From positions 1-28,603 of the forward strand of contig FR888032.1 in NCBI GenBank assembly GCA_000431335.1: a stretch of 28,603 nucleotides of DNA, written 5' to 3'. Source of the stretch: Clostridium sp. CAG:343. GTDB lineage: Bacteria; Bacillota; Clostridia; TANB77; CAG-508. Of the stretch, positions 1 to 8,631 are shown piece after piece. How positions within the stretch are numbered: the first letter of the stretch is position 1; each line of letters begins with the position of its first letter. Under the pieces are notes generated by a model that saw nothing but the letters and a program-made list of their open reading frames with translations, ran no database searches and had not been told where the DNA came from. Made by a program: the position numbers and the translations under genes.

Positions 1-93
1 AAGCTTGGACACCATAATCATTTCTTACTGAACTGTAACGTTTTTATTATTCAAAATGGCAAATTTAAAACTACAAATTTAATAAGTTATTAA
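1..93 (+). CDS. possible 3' end of an upstream gene (partial)
   Basis: Frame 1 is open from the first base to a TAA at 91-93, giving about 30 residues without a start codon inside the window. The peptide is rich in His, Asn and Ile and was not recognised. It could be the C-terminus of a gene cut by the window edge, or chance, since 90 open bases mean little in AT-rich DNA. Confidence 0.2.
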   Translation, partial: KLGHHNHFLLNCNVFIIQNGKFKTTNLISY

Positions 94-144
94 TATTTTC
101 TGTATTACCACATATATTTATATAATAAACTTTGGAGGTATATT

Positions 145-1203
145 ATGATTTTAAAACACAATTTTTATGTTGTTAAACTAAAAAGAAACTTTCTACCTTT
201 AATTTTTCTATTTTTCACTTTTAGTTTATTATTATTTTCAAAAAGTAATTTACCTGCTGTAAAATCTGGCTTAGCTCTATGGGCAAACTCTGTAATTCCT
301 TCTATTTTCCCTTTCTTCGTAGCTACAGAACTTTTAATGCATACCAATATAATTACACAACTTGGAAATATCTTAAATAGATATATGAAACCACTTTTTA
401 ATATTCGTGGTGAAGGAGCTTTTGCCTTTATTATGGGAATAATAAGTGGATATCCTGTAGGTGCAAAAATTGCTACTAGTTTCAGAAAAAACAATACTTG
501 CACTAAAGAAGAATGTGAAAGACTACTTAGTTTTACCAATAATTCCGGACCTCTTTTTATAATAGGTACAGTCGGACTTTCAATGTATAAGAATACATCT
601 ATTGGTATCTTACTATTTATAACGCATATTTTAGCATGTATTAGTGTAGGAATTATATTTAGATTTTGGAAGCGAAATGAAAAATCTTCTGCTTCTTACC
701 ATAACATAACTCCTAGTTCTGCTTCAAAAGAAAATATTACTTTTTCTAACCTAGGTTCTATTTTATCAGAAAGTATAATGAGTAGTATCTCTACAATATT
801 ATTAATTGGAGGATTTGTTGTTATTTTTTCTAGTGTTATATCTATTTTAAAAGCAAGTGGAATCTTAAATATGTTAGCTTTGTTGATTGCACCTATTTTT
901 GATACTCTAAATATTGATTTTTCTTTTGCTGCTCCATTAATTTCTGGATTTTTGGAAATAACAAATGGAATTAATTCAATTTCTAATATAGCTTGTAAAA
1001 AAATTTCTATTAATATAATATTTACAGCTTTTTTACTTGGTTTTGGTGGAATATCTGTATTACTACAAGTTTTAAGTATCACTTCAAAAACTGACTTATC
1101 AATAAAACCTTATTTGTATGGAAAATTATTACATGGTATATTAGCTGCTTTTTATACATATATTTTTATAAATGTACTTCCATTTTTTAATTTTGATTTA
1201 TAG
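145..1203 (+). CDS. ylbJ: sporulation integral membrane protein YlbJ
   Basis: This 352-aa multipass membrane protein has the nucleoside-recognition/Gate type of fold. It shows an N-terminal hydrophobic helix (about residues 15-32), a Gly-rich motif GYPVGAKI near residue 100, an NNSGPLFIIGTVG stretch near 130, and further hydrophobic helices to the C-terminus. Length and motifs match the YlbJ family, which in Bacillus subtilis is expressed in the mother cell under sigma-E and is needed for heat-resistant spores. Its transport substrate, if any, is not established. The ATG has a GGAGGT site about 6 bases upstream. A small gene follows 11 bp downstream and is probably cotranscribed, up to the terminator at 1490-1519. 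This assignment is a main reason to call the host a spore former. Confidence 0.88.
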   Translation: MILKHNFYVVKLKRNFLPLIFLFFTFSLLLFSKSNLPAVKSGLALWANSVIPSIFPFFVATELLMHTNIITQLGNILNRYMKPLFNIRGEGAFAFIMGIISGYPVGAKIATSFRKNNTCTKEECERLLSFTNNSGPLFIIGTVGLSMYKNTSIGILLFITHILACISVGIIFRFWKRNEKSSASYHNITPSSASKENITFSNLGSILSESIMSSISTILLIGGFVVIFSSVISILKASGILNMLALLIAPIFDTLNIDFSFAAPLISGFLEITNGINSISNIACKKISINIIFTAFLLGFGGISVLLQVLSITSKTDLSIKPYLYGKLLHGILAAFYTYIFINVLPFFNFDL

Positions 1204-1214
1204 GAGATGATTGT

Positions 1215-1469
1215 ATGGAAAAAGATTTTAATAATAATTATATGACTCAATTTAATGATTATGGAATGCCTCCACCTAATATTGGGATGGATATGAATGA
1301 ATTATATAGAGATCCTATGTTTAACCCTATGGCTCAATATGAACAAGCTTATTGTTACTATCGTTATATGTGCATGCAAATGGAATATAAAATAAAGTGC
1401 AAAGAATATGAGAAAATGTGTAATTCCGCTAATAATGTAAGTGATAAAACTCATAGGAAAATAGAATAA
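1215..1469 (+). CDS. small Met/Tyr/Asn-rich protein, unknown function
   Basis: This 84-aa protein starts with an ATG behind AGGAGATGATT, only 11 bp after the ylbJ stop, so it is probably translated from the same mRNA. It is unusually rich in Met, Tyr, Asn and Pro. The middle (about residues 17-40) has repeated Met-Asn and Pro residues, followed by a Tyr/Cys/Met cluster (about 44-60) and a charged tail. There is no signal peptide or membrane helix. The composition resembles small spore-coat-associated proteins, and the ylbJ neighbour fits that, but no family was recognised, so the role is an inference from composition and context only. Confidence 0.7.
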   Translation: MEKDFNNNYMTQFNDYGMPPPNIGMDMNELYRDPMFNPMAQYEQAYCYYRYMCMQMEYKIKCKEYEKMCNSANNVSDKTHRKIE

Positions 1470-1489
1470 AAAAGTAGATGACATAATAG

Positions 1490-1519
1490 AAAAGTGCTGA
1501 CAAAATTGTCAGCACTTTT
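1490..1519. terminator. bidirectional rho-independent terminator
   Basis: A perfect 12-bp inverted repeat (arms 1490-1501 and 1508-1519, 6-base loop) has A-runs and T-runs on its outer edges, so it can terminate transcription both ways. It separates the ylbJ pair from the convergent 128-aa gene. Confidence 0.9.
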
Positions 1520-1520
1520 C

Positions 1521-1907
1521 TTACTTATTACAATTATTTTTTTTAGAACATATACTATATTCTCCTCCTGATTTTCTTACTATCATACATAATGTATTTC
1601 TAATTTTTCGACCTATTATATTTATCCTTTTTTCTTTAAGAATATAATCTACAACTTCATCATAAGTTACACAATTATTATTCTTTAAATATTTCATTAT
1701 TTCTTCTTGTATCAATCCCACATAACGTGGTGAAGGTTTTAATTTTCCACCAACTTCCTTTAAGACACTAGTTAGTTTATTTCTTATCGATTGTTCAGTA
1801 GTCTCAAATTTTTTTTCTTCGAGAATATAGTTTACAACCTCGCAAGAAGTTACTTCATTGTCATGAGCTTCTACATACTTCCGTATGCATTCTGATATAG
1901 TTTCCAT
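1521..1907 (-). CDS. protein with two tandem copies of a small helical (HTH-like) domain
   Basis: This 128-aa protein is an internal duplication. Residues about 4-57 and 68-118 align along their whole length, sharing the pattern I-x-KY, VT-x-EVV-x-YIL-x-EK, IRN-x-L and GG. The all-helical pattern with a closing Gly-Gly turn resembles winged-helix or helix-turn-helix DNA-binding units, but no named family was recognised. The start is supported by AGGAGGAATAAAA just upstream of the ATG. The gene has its own sigma-A-type promoter (1991-2019) and an AT-rich near-palindrome in its leader (1938-1965) that could be an operator. The C-terminus has three Cys (two in SICSKKNNC). A DNA-binding regulator is plausible, not shown. 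Confidence 0.75.
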   Translation of the reverse strand: METISECIRKYVEAHDNEVTSCEVVNYILEEKKFETTEQSIRNKLTSVLKEVGGKLKPSPRYVGLIQEEIMKYLKNNNCVTYDEVVDYILKEKRINIIGRKIRNTLCMIVRKSGGEYSICSKKNNCNK

Positions 1908-1937
1908 TTTTATTCCTCCTAAAATTGTAATAAATTT

Positions 1938-1965
1938 TAATGTACATATAATTATATATACATTA
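1938..1965. promoter_or_regulatory. AT-rich imperfect palindrome in the leader of the 128-aa gene
   Basis: Arms 1938-1950 and 1953-1965 are complementary at 12 of 13 positions around a 2-base centre. The palindrome lies downstream of the promoter at 1991-2019, between the probable transcription start and the ribosome binding site. It could be an operator, perhaps autoregulatory. In such AT-rich DNA, chance is a real alternative. Confidence 0.3.
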
Positions 1966-1990
1966 ATGTATTAATATATTTAACATAAAT

Positions 1991-2019
1991 ATCATATCAT
2001 TTTTTATGTTTTATGTCAA
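1991..2019 (-). promoter_or_regulatory. sigma-A promoter for the 128-aa gene
   Basis: On the minus strand the -35 box is TTGACA (2014-2019), the spacer is 17 bp and the -10 box is TATGAT (1991-1996). This is a near-consensus vegetative promoter about 85 bp upstream of the start codon at 1907. Confidence 0.7.
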
Positions 2020-2067
2020 TTTTAGGATGTACTTATATTTATATTGTCATTTATAATTTTTAAGTTA

Positions 2068-2925
2068 TTATACTTTTGTAAAAAAGAAATATGTTAAAAC
2101 AATAATTCCTAATATAATTCTATAATATCCAAATACTTTGAAATTATGTTTTTTAATATAACTCATTAAGAACTTAATAACGATTAATGATACCAAGAAA
2201 GATATAATCATTCCTACTAACAAAACAACTAATTCTATTGATGTAAATCCAAATCCAAATTTAACTAATTTTAATAAACTCGCACCAAGCATTGTTGGAA
2301 TTGCTAAATAAAATGTAAATTCAGCTGCATTTGGTCTTGATAGCCCAATTAATAATCCCCCTATTATAGTTGCTCCTGAACGTGACGTTCCTGGAAATAT
2401 TGCAGCTAATAGTTGAAAACATCCAATGATTAAAGCATCTTTATATGTAATTTGACTAGATTTTTCCTTAGCGCTTTTTTTATCTTTTCTCCAATTTTCA
2501 ACAATAATAAAAGCTATTCCAAATACAATTAACGCAATGGCTATACAAAATGGATTATAAAATAAAGCTTCAAAAACATCATCAAATAACAATCCTATTA
2601 TTGCTGCAGGTATACAACCAACTAATATTTTTCCCCATAGGTTCATTATATTTTTATCAAAGTAAGATAATAATCCATTTTTCTTAATTGCTTTTTCTTT
2701 GTTTTTTGTAAATGGCCATATTTTCTTAAAATATAAAACTACTACTGCTAATATTGCTCCAAATTGTATAACCACTTGAAACATATTCCAAAATTCTGGT
2801 GATACTTCTTTAAATTTTAAAAATTGCTCTACTAGTATTAAATGTCCTGTGCTACTAATTGGTAACCATTCTGTTATTCCTTCTACAATTCCAAATATAA
2901 TTGCTTTTATAATTTCTACTACCAT
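2068..2925 (-). CDS. uppP: undecaprenyl-diphosphatase UppP (BacA)
   Basis: UppP removes a phosphate from undecaprenyl pyrophosphate at the membrane, recycling the lipid carrier for peptidoglycan and wall polymers. Excess UppP gives bacitracin tolerance. The 285-aa length is typical. The two family motifs are present: EGITEWLPISSTGH near residues 15-28, with its catalytic Glu and Ser residues, and PGTSRSG around residue 180. Hydrophobic helices span most of the protein. The ATG follows GAGGGAGAATTT. It lies 17 bp downstream of dpaA, so the two are probably cotranscribed, which could place carrier recycling alongside spore cortex synthesis. That link is inference. It is the last gene of the minus-strand run. 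Confidence 0.95.
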   Translation of the reverse strand: MVVEIIKAIIFGIVEGITEWLPISSTGHLILVEQFLKFKEVSPEFWNMFQVVIQFGAILAVVVLYFKKIWPFTKNKEKAIKKNGLLSYFDKNIMNLWGKILVGCIPAAIIGLLFDDVFEALFYNPFCIAIALIVFGIAFIIVENWRKDKKSAKEKSSQITYKDALIIGCFQLLAAIFPGTSRSGATIIGGLLIGLSRPNAAEFTFYLAIPTMLGASLLKLVKFGFGFTSIELVVLLVGMIISFLVSLIVIKFLMSYIKKHNFKVFGYYRIILGIIVLTYFFFTKV

Positions 2926-2942
2926 AAATTCTCCCTCTTTCG

Positions 2943-3824
2943 TTATTTTTTATATATTTCTTTTAAAATATTATAAATTGTATCTTTTATAAATTCAGCT
3001 GTTGTAACTGGTGCTACTTTACCCGGTAATGCTAATGCCCATATTAATTTTAAATTTCTATCCTTAGCTGTTTTTTTATCAATTCCACCTGGGTTAGATG
3101 CTAAATCTATTAATAAGCACTCTTTTTTCACATATTCCATTCGTTCTTCAGTTAAAATCAAATGAGGAACTGTATTAATTATAATATCATACTGTGATAA
3201 ATTTTCTCCTAAGAAGTTTATATTTGTTGCCATATGTCCATATGCCTTTATCCATGCTAAATCTTCGTCTTTTCTTGCTGCACATGTCACTTTAGCTGAT
3301 AGTCCTGTCATTTTTCTAGCTAACACTTTTCCAATTCTTCCAAATCCTAATATTAATACATTACTTCCATGTATTATTTTGTTTGTATTAGCAATTGCAA
3401 TTTCTATTGTTCCTTCTGCTGTTGATATTGTATTCAAAACTGCTAATTCTTCTCTTTTCATTACATCTATAATTTCAATATATTCATCATTTGCCATATC
3501 ATAAACATCTGGTGTAATGCTTCCTGCTATTAATATTTTTGCATTTAAAACATGCATTAACTCTCTTATTGATATTTCTTTATAACTAAATGGTGCATTA
3601 ATGTTTATTCCATTACTTGAAAATGGTATTGGTCCAATAACCACCTCTACATGTTCAGAAATTGCTTTATTTATCTTTTCGCAAAATATAATATTTTCTT
3701 CATTTTTTAATTCTTCTGCTTTTTCTAATCCATACGTATATACTTTATTTCCATCTTTAGCTAGCATTTTTGCCAATTTAATAATTCTTAAGTCTCCACC
3801 AATTATTGCAAAATTTGTACTCAT
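2943..3824 (-). CDS. dpaA: dipicolinate synthase subunit A (SpoVFA)
   Basis: DpaA and DpaB make dipicolinic acid from a dihydrodipicolinate-pathway intermediate in the mother cell. The product fills the spore core with calcium dipicolinate. The 293-aa protein has an N-terminal dinucleotide-fold segment (FAIIGGDLRI) and a second Rossmann motif VLILGFGRIGKVLARKM near residue 170, both as in the SpoVFA family. The usual partner dpaB is not beside it: uppP follows instead, so dpaB must be elsewhere or absent. The ATG at 3824 has a GAGGAGG site, but the start codon is buried in a 13-bp inverted repeat (3819-3872), which suggests translational control. A TATAAT hexamer sits in the loop of that repeat. 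Confidence 0.9.
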   Translation of the reverse strand: MSTNFAIIGGDLRIIKLAKMLAKDGNKVYTYGLEKAEELKNEENIIFCEKINKAISEHVEVVIGPIPFSSNGININAPFSYKEISIRELMHVLNAKILIAGSITPDVYDMANDEYIEIIDVMKREELAVLNTISTAEGTIEIAIANTNKIIHGSNVLILGFGRIGKVLARKMTGLSAKVTCAARKDEDLAWIKAYGHMATNINFLGENLSQYDIIINTVPHLILTEERMEYVKKECLLIDLASNPGGIDKKTAKDRNLKLIWALALPGKVAPVTTAEFIKDTIYNILKEIYKK

Positions 3825-3872
3825 AAAATCCCTCCTCTACTTATTATATTGTTTTTTTAGGATTTTATGAGT
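3819..3872 (-). promoter_or_regulatory. inverted repeat enclosing the dpaA start codon
   Basis: Arms 3819-3831 and 3860-3872 form a perfect 13-bp stem. The downstream arm contains the dpaA ATG and part of its Shine-Dalgarno, while the rest of the site is in the 28-base loop. A TATAAT-like hexamer in the loop could start transcripts that lack the upstream arm. Only read-through mRNA from the TPR gene would fold the start codon away. Confidence 0.55.
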
Positions 3873-3881
3873 TCTTACTTC

Positions 3882-5114
3882 TTATTCTTGTATTTCTTTT
3901 TGTTCAATTTCTTTTGATATATTTTTCTTTTTACCATTGTCCACATTTTTTCTTAATAATTTTATGTCATTATAGCTTAAATGTCTTGTTATTTCTGCCA
4001 TTTCTTCTAAATGTTCTTTTGACTTTACATCTTTTTGTTGTAATTTTCCTTCTTTTTCTAATATTTGATTTTCTAAATTAAATGGGATAGAAATTCTTGC
4101 CATAATAGGAATAAATATAGGGTCCTTCTTTACTTTTTCTACTATTTTTTTACTATTAATGTCAATTGCAAGATTTACATATTTAATTGCTGTGTCTTTT
4201 TCCCCTTTAATTAATTGAATTTTTGATAGTTCATAATATCCATCAGCTGATAATTCTTCTTCTTCAATTGCTTCTAAAAATCTTTTTTCCGCTTCTTCTA
4301 AATCTTTATATATTAAAGCTATTTCAGCTAAAGAATATTTAGCATTATATGCTAATGTATTAATTTCAGCTGCTTTTTCATAACATATTTTAGCATTTTG
4401 AAAATCATTTAGCATAGTATATGCTATTCCTAAATTATAATTTAAATCATAACTTATTGGATTATATCTTAACGCTTCTTGGTAAACATTTACAGCTTCT
4501 TTGTACATCTCACTGTTTATTAGAATTTCACCTAAAAGTATACTTGCTTCATACATTTCTGGTTTTTTATTTAATAAATTAAATAACATCTCTGAAGCTT
4601 CTTCTTTTTTATCTAAATTATTTAATAATTCTGCAACTTTATAATAAGAATCATAATCTTGTTTATTTAAATCAACGGCTTGTACATATTCATCAATTGC
4701 TTTTCTCATTCCGCCTTCTTTTTCATAAATTTCAGCAAGTAATCTATGTGCTTGATAACTATTTTGGTTTTTGTCAAGTATTGATATTAAAGCTTGTTTT
4801 GCTTTTTTCGTATCTCCAAAAAACATATATATGTTCGATTTCATAACATTTATCATTTCAAATAGTGGAACATATTTCTTCTCTAGAATAATAATTGTTA
4901 TTGGAAATAAAATTGCAAATATATATTTTAGTATCATAAATAATAAATTTAATTTTATTCCAAATAGTACTTCTGCAAAGTTCAATGTGATTCCTATTGC
5001 TTCTATTACTAATACAAATACATAACTAGTATCATTATTTTTTATCATTCTAAAAAACATGTATACAAAGATTGCAAATGAAATGAATGTAAATATTAAT
5101 TGTTCTATTATCAT
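3882..5114 (-). CDS. membrane-anchored TPR-repeat protein
   Basis: From the preferred start this is a 410-aa protein. The first about 95 residues hold three hydrophobic segments (around 4-24, 32-54 and 56-78). The rest is a series of 34-residue tetratricopeptide repeats with the usual Ala/Gly/Tyr pattern (for example YQAHRLLAEIYEKEGG, YDLNYNLGIAYTMLND), ending in a charged, Lys/Glu-rich tail. TPR arrays bind partner proteins, and the anchor places this one on the inner face of the membrane. The start at 5114 is chosen because GAGGAG lies about 8 bases upstream. An in-frame ATG at 5141 lacks such a site. It lies between the transglycosylase and dpaA, so a role in envelope or spore assembly is possible but not shown. 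Confidence 0.8.
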   Translation of the reverse strand: MIIEQLIFTFISFAIFVYMFFRMIKNNDTSYVFVLVIEAIGITLNFAEVLFGIKLNLLFMILKYIFAILFPITIIILEKKYVPLFEMINVMKSNIYMFFGDTKKAKQALISILDKNQNSYQAHRLLAEIYEKEGGMRKAIDEYVQAVDLNKQDYDSYYKVAELLNNLDKKEEASEMLFNLLNKKPEMYEASILLGEILINSEMYKEAVNVYQEALRYNPISYDLNYNLGIAYTMLNDFQNAKICYEKAAEINTLAYNAKYSLAEIALIYKDLEEAEKRFLEAIEEEELSADGYYELSKIQLIKGEKDTAIKYVNLAIDINSKKIVEKVKKDPIFIPIMARISIPFNLENQILEKEGKLQQKDVKSKEHLEEMAEITRHLSYNDIKLLRKNVDNGKKKNISKEIEQKEIQE

Positions 5115-5180
5115 TTTGTTTACTCCTCTTTCTTGTTTCATTCTATTATTATTTTATTTCATTTTTTATCTTTTGTCTAG

Positions 5181-5741
5181 TTATTTATATAAGTCTTGGT
5201 AAATTTTATAATTTCTTAGTATCTTTCTAACATAATTATTAGTTTCTTTATATGGAATATTTTCAATATCACTTCCATCTGACTTAATAATTTCCTTTTC
5301 AATCCAATTATCAACAGTTCCAATACCTGCATTGTAAGCTGCTACAGCAACTTCTATATTTTTATATTTTTCTAATAAAACAGCCAAATATTTAGTTCCT
5401 ATTTTTATATTATTTTGTACATTTAATATCTCTCTTTCCGAATTATTAAAATCAATTTCAATATTATATTTTCTAGCCACATCTTCCGCTGTTTCTTTCA
5501 TTATTTGCATTAAACCTAATGCATCTTTATGCGAAACTGCATCTTCTTGAAAATTACTCTCCGCCTTAATTACTGCAAATATTAAATTTTCATCTACACC
5601 ATATTCATCAGAATACATAGATACAAATTCTTCATATGACTTTGGATAAAAAATTCTTTGTATCTTGTTTTTAAAAACTATTAGAAAAACAATTAAAATT
5701 AAAATAATCAATCCACATACTAGTATTTTTTTGTTTTTCAA
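5181..5741 (-). CDS. membrane-anchored lytic transglycosylase (SLT domain)
   Basis: This protein cleaves peptidoglycan glycan strands between MurNAc and GlcNAc, forming 1,6-anhydro ends. The 186 aa comprise one N-terminal membrane anchor (about residues 4-24) and a Slt70-type catalytic domain. Visible motifs are AVIKAESNF with the catalytic Glu, GLMQIM and AAYNAG, in the order expected for the SLT/goose-lysozyme-like fold. The start is TTG (5739-5741), supported by AAGGAGAG nine bases upstream. The nearby ATG is in another frame. It is 57 bp downstream of polA and 66 bp upstream of the TPR gene start. Some SLT proteins act in sporulation or germination, and this context leaves that open. Confidence 0.88.
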   Translation of the reverse strand: MKNKKILVCGLIILILIVFLIVFKNKIQRIFYPKSYEEFVSMYSDEYGVDENLIFAVIKAESNFQEDAVSHKDALGLMQIMKETAEDVARKYNIEIDFNNSEREILNVQNNIKIGTKYLAVLLEKYKNIEVAVAAYNAGIGTVDNWIEKEIIKSDGSDIENIPYKETNNYVRKILRNYKIYQDLYK

Positions 5742-5797
5742 TCTTTCATTCTCTCCTTTTTCTACATCTATTTCCTTTTGCTTTCTTTTTTTTTATA

Positions 5798-8501
5798 TTA
5801 TTTACACTCATACCAATTTTCAGCATCTGAAATTTCAGCTATTAGTGGCACTTCTAAGTTTGCAGCTGATTCCATACATTTTTTCATAATTTTTATCATT
5901 TCTTCTTTTTCTTCAATTGGTGTTTCTACCATCATTTCATCGTGAACTTGTAAAATAATTTTTGATTTTAATTTTCTACTTTTAATTTCATTATAAACCT
6001 TTATCATTGCTATTTTCATGATATCAGCAGCTGTACCTTGTATCGGTGTGTTCATAGCTGCTCTTGCTCCAAATTGTCTTACCATATAATTGTTTGACTT
6101 TAATTCAGGTATATATCTTCTTCTATGAAATAAAGTTTCCACATATCCTTGTTCTTTTGCTTGTTCTGTAATGTTTTCCATAAACTGTTTTATACCTGCA
6201 TATTGTTCCAAATATTCTTCAATATATTGTTTCGCTTTTTTTCTTCCTATTCCTAATTGTTCACCTAAACCAAAATCACTTATTCCATATACTATTCCAA
6301 AGTTTACTGCTTTTGCATTACTTCTCTGTTCTTTTGTAACCTCTTCAATCGGAGTTTTAAACACTTTTGATGCAGCTTGTTTGTGTATATCTTTTCCTTC
6401 TTTAAAAGCCTCTATCATATGTTCATCTCCAGAAATCGATGCTAATACTCTTAATTCTATTTGCGAATAATCCGCATCTAAATATATCTTTCCTTTTTCT
6501 GGTTTAAATACTTTTCTTACTCTTTTCCCTAATTCAAATCTAGTTGGTATATTTTGAAGATTTGGCTCTGTTGAGCTGATTCTACCTGTGGCAGTTATTG
6601 TTTGATGAAAAAATGAATGAATTCTATTTGTTTTTATATTAATGTATGGTTTTAATCCTTCAACATATGTTGAATTTAATTTCATCAATTGTCTATATTC
6701 TAATATTTGTTCTATTATTGGATCTTCCTTTTTTAATTTTTCTAATACATCTACATCTGTTGAATAGCCACTTTTGGTCTTTTTAATTACTGGCAACTTC
6801 ATTTTTTCAAATAAGATTTCTCCTAGTTGTTTTGTTGAATTAATATTAAATTCTTCTCCTGCCATTTCATATATAATTTTTGTTATTGTTTCTAATTTTG
6901 ATGTTAATTCTTTTCCAAATTGTTCTAATTCTTCTTTATCAACATACATTCCATTCCATTGCATATCTGATAATACTTCAACTGTTGGCATATCTATATT
7001 ATAAAATAAATCTAAACTATTTACCTCTTTTAATTTTTCAGATGTAATATTTTTTATTTTACCAATTGAATATGCATACATCATATACTTTTCTTTTTCT
7101 TCTTGATTTATATCTTCTTTTTCCATATTGTCAAATAAGTTAATTTGTTTACCTGAATCCTCTGATTTTGTATATTCGTTTATATCTATATTTAAATATT
7201 GCTCAATCAAATTATCTATATTTAGTTTATTATTGGTTGGATTTAAAATATATGATGCAATTGCTATATCATAATGCATTCCTTCTATATTAATTCCCAC
7301 TTGTTTTAATAAAATATATATTTTAGTTAAATCTATACTTATCTTTTTTATTTTTTCATCTTCTAATATTTCTTTAAAATTCAATATTTTATTATTATTT
7401 AAGTTCAAATTATAAACTTCATTTTGTTTTTGATTATAAATGTTTATTCCAACAATTTCTTCTTTTATAATATTCTCTTCTAAATCATTTTTCTTTGTTT
7501 CAAAATAAAAAATAATTTCTTGTTCTTCTTTTATTAATTGTATTATTTCTTCTTCTTTTTTATTTACACTTTTAAATAATTCTTTTTCTTGATTCTCAGT
7601 ACCTTTATTGTTTTCTAATAAATTAAATCTATCTATATATCTTTTAAAATTAAGTTCTTTAAATATTTCAAGTACTTTTTCTTTATTCCATTCTTCAACT
7701 TTAAAATCTTCTAATGTATCTGAAATTGGTACTTGTAAGTTTATTGTTCCTAATGTTTTTGACATAAATGCTAATTCTTTATTGTTTATTATTTTTTCTC
7801 TTTGTTTTCCTTTTAAATCGTCTTCTCCATTTTCTATTTTTTTGTATAAATTTTCAATTGAACCATATCTCTGAATTAATGATAAAGCTGTTTTTTCTCC
7901 TACCCCTGGAACTCCTGGAATATTATCAGAAGTATCTCCTTGCAATCCCTTTACATCAATTAATTGTTGTGGCTCTATTCCATACTTTTCTATGATTTTT
8001 TCTTTATTATATAAATCTGTTTCTGTTTTTCCACCTTTTGTATGAGGTATTCTAATTGTTACTTTATCTGTTGCTAGTTGGAATGTATCTCTATCTCCTG
8101 ACAAAATAGTAACTTCTAAATTTTTCTTTTCTCCATAACGAGACAATGTTCCGAAGGACATCATCTGCTTCATATCCTTCCATTTCTACAATATCAATAT
8201 TCATAGCTGTTAAAATTTCTTTTATCATTGGCATTTGTTCTGCCAATTCATCTGGCATCCCGTGTCTATTAGCTTTATATCCCTCATATAATTTATGTCT
8301 AGCTGTTGGAGCTTTTAAATCAAATGCAACTACTAAATAGTTTGGATTTATATCTTCTAATAATTTAAATAATATAGCTAAAAATCCATATACTGCATTA
8401 GTATATTTTCCATCTTTCGTAGTTAACATTTTACTTCCCATAATTCCATAAAATGCTCTATTCATTATACTGTTTCCATCTATTAATACTAATTTATCCA
8501 A
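5798..8501 (-). CDS. polA: DNA polymerase I, interrupted by a +1 frameshift
   Basis: Pol I fills gaps and removes primers or flaps in replication and repair. The reading frame begins at a TTG (8499-8501) behind GGAGGT and encodes the 5'-nuclease domain (IDGNSIMNRAF, GYEADDVL). After about 115 codons it leaves frame. The rest (GTLSRYGEKK, SGDRD, then the polymerase) is in another frame. Removing one C near 8153 restores GYEADDVLGTLSRYG, as expected of the family. The polymerase motifs are intact: DADYSQIELR, RSNAKAVNFGIVYG and HDEMMVE. The 3'-5' proofreading domain lacks the usual DxE (FYFETKKNDLEE at its start), so it is probably inactive, as in many Gram-positive Pol I enzymes. The frameshift could be a sequence error, a mutation or programmed recoding. 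The gene is usually important enough that a plain null is surprising. Confidence 0.9.
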
Positions 8502-8600
8502 TTATATACCTCCAATATTTTTTAATTTATTTTTATTTCTTGTATTATATAGAACTGCACATAATGTTCCTATTATTATTATAAATAGTTTTCTATATTT
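8502..8600 (-). CDS. possible tiny membrane peptide abutting polA
   Basis: An open frame of 32 codons ends with a TAA directly against the polA TTG start, and the polA ribosome binding site lies inside it. The peptide has a hydrophobic core (LFIIIIGTLCAVLY) followed by a basic tail, like a single-pass small membrane protein. There is no ATG, GTG or TTG at its 5' end. An ATG in the neighbouring frame (near 8610) would fuse to it if one base were missing or extra. It may be a small broken gene, or chance. Confidence 0.25.
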   Translation of the reverse strand, partial: KYRKLFIIIIGTLCAVLYNTRNKNKLKNIGGI

Positions 8601-8631
8601 TTAACCTCATTCTCATAATAAAAATCATTAT

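Noticed and set aside
165..539. Minus-strand frame of 124 codons overlapping ylbJ
   Set aside because: It lies antisense to a clearly recognised membrane protein, has no ribosome binding site and reads as the shadow of a hydrophobic gene.
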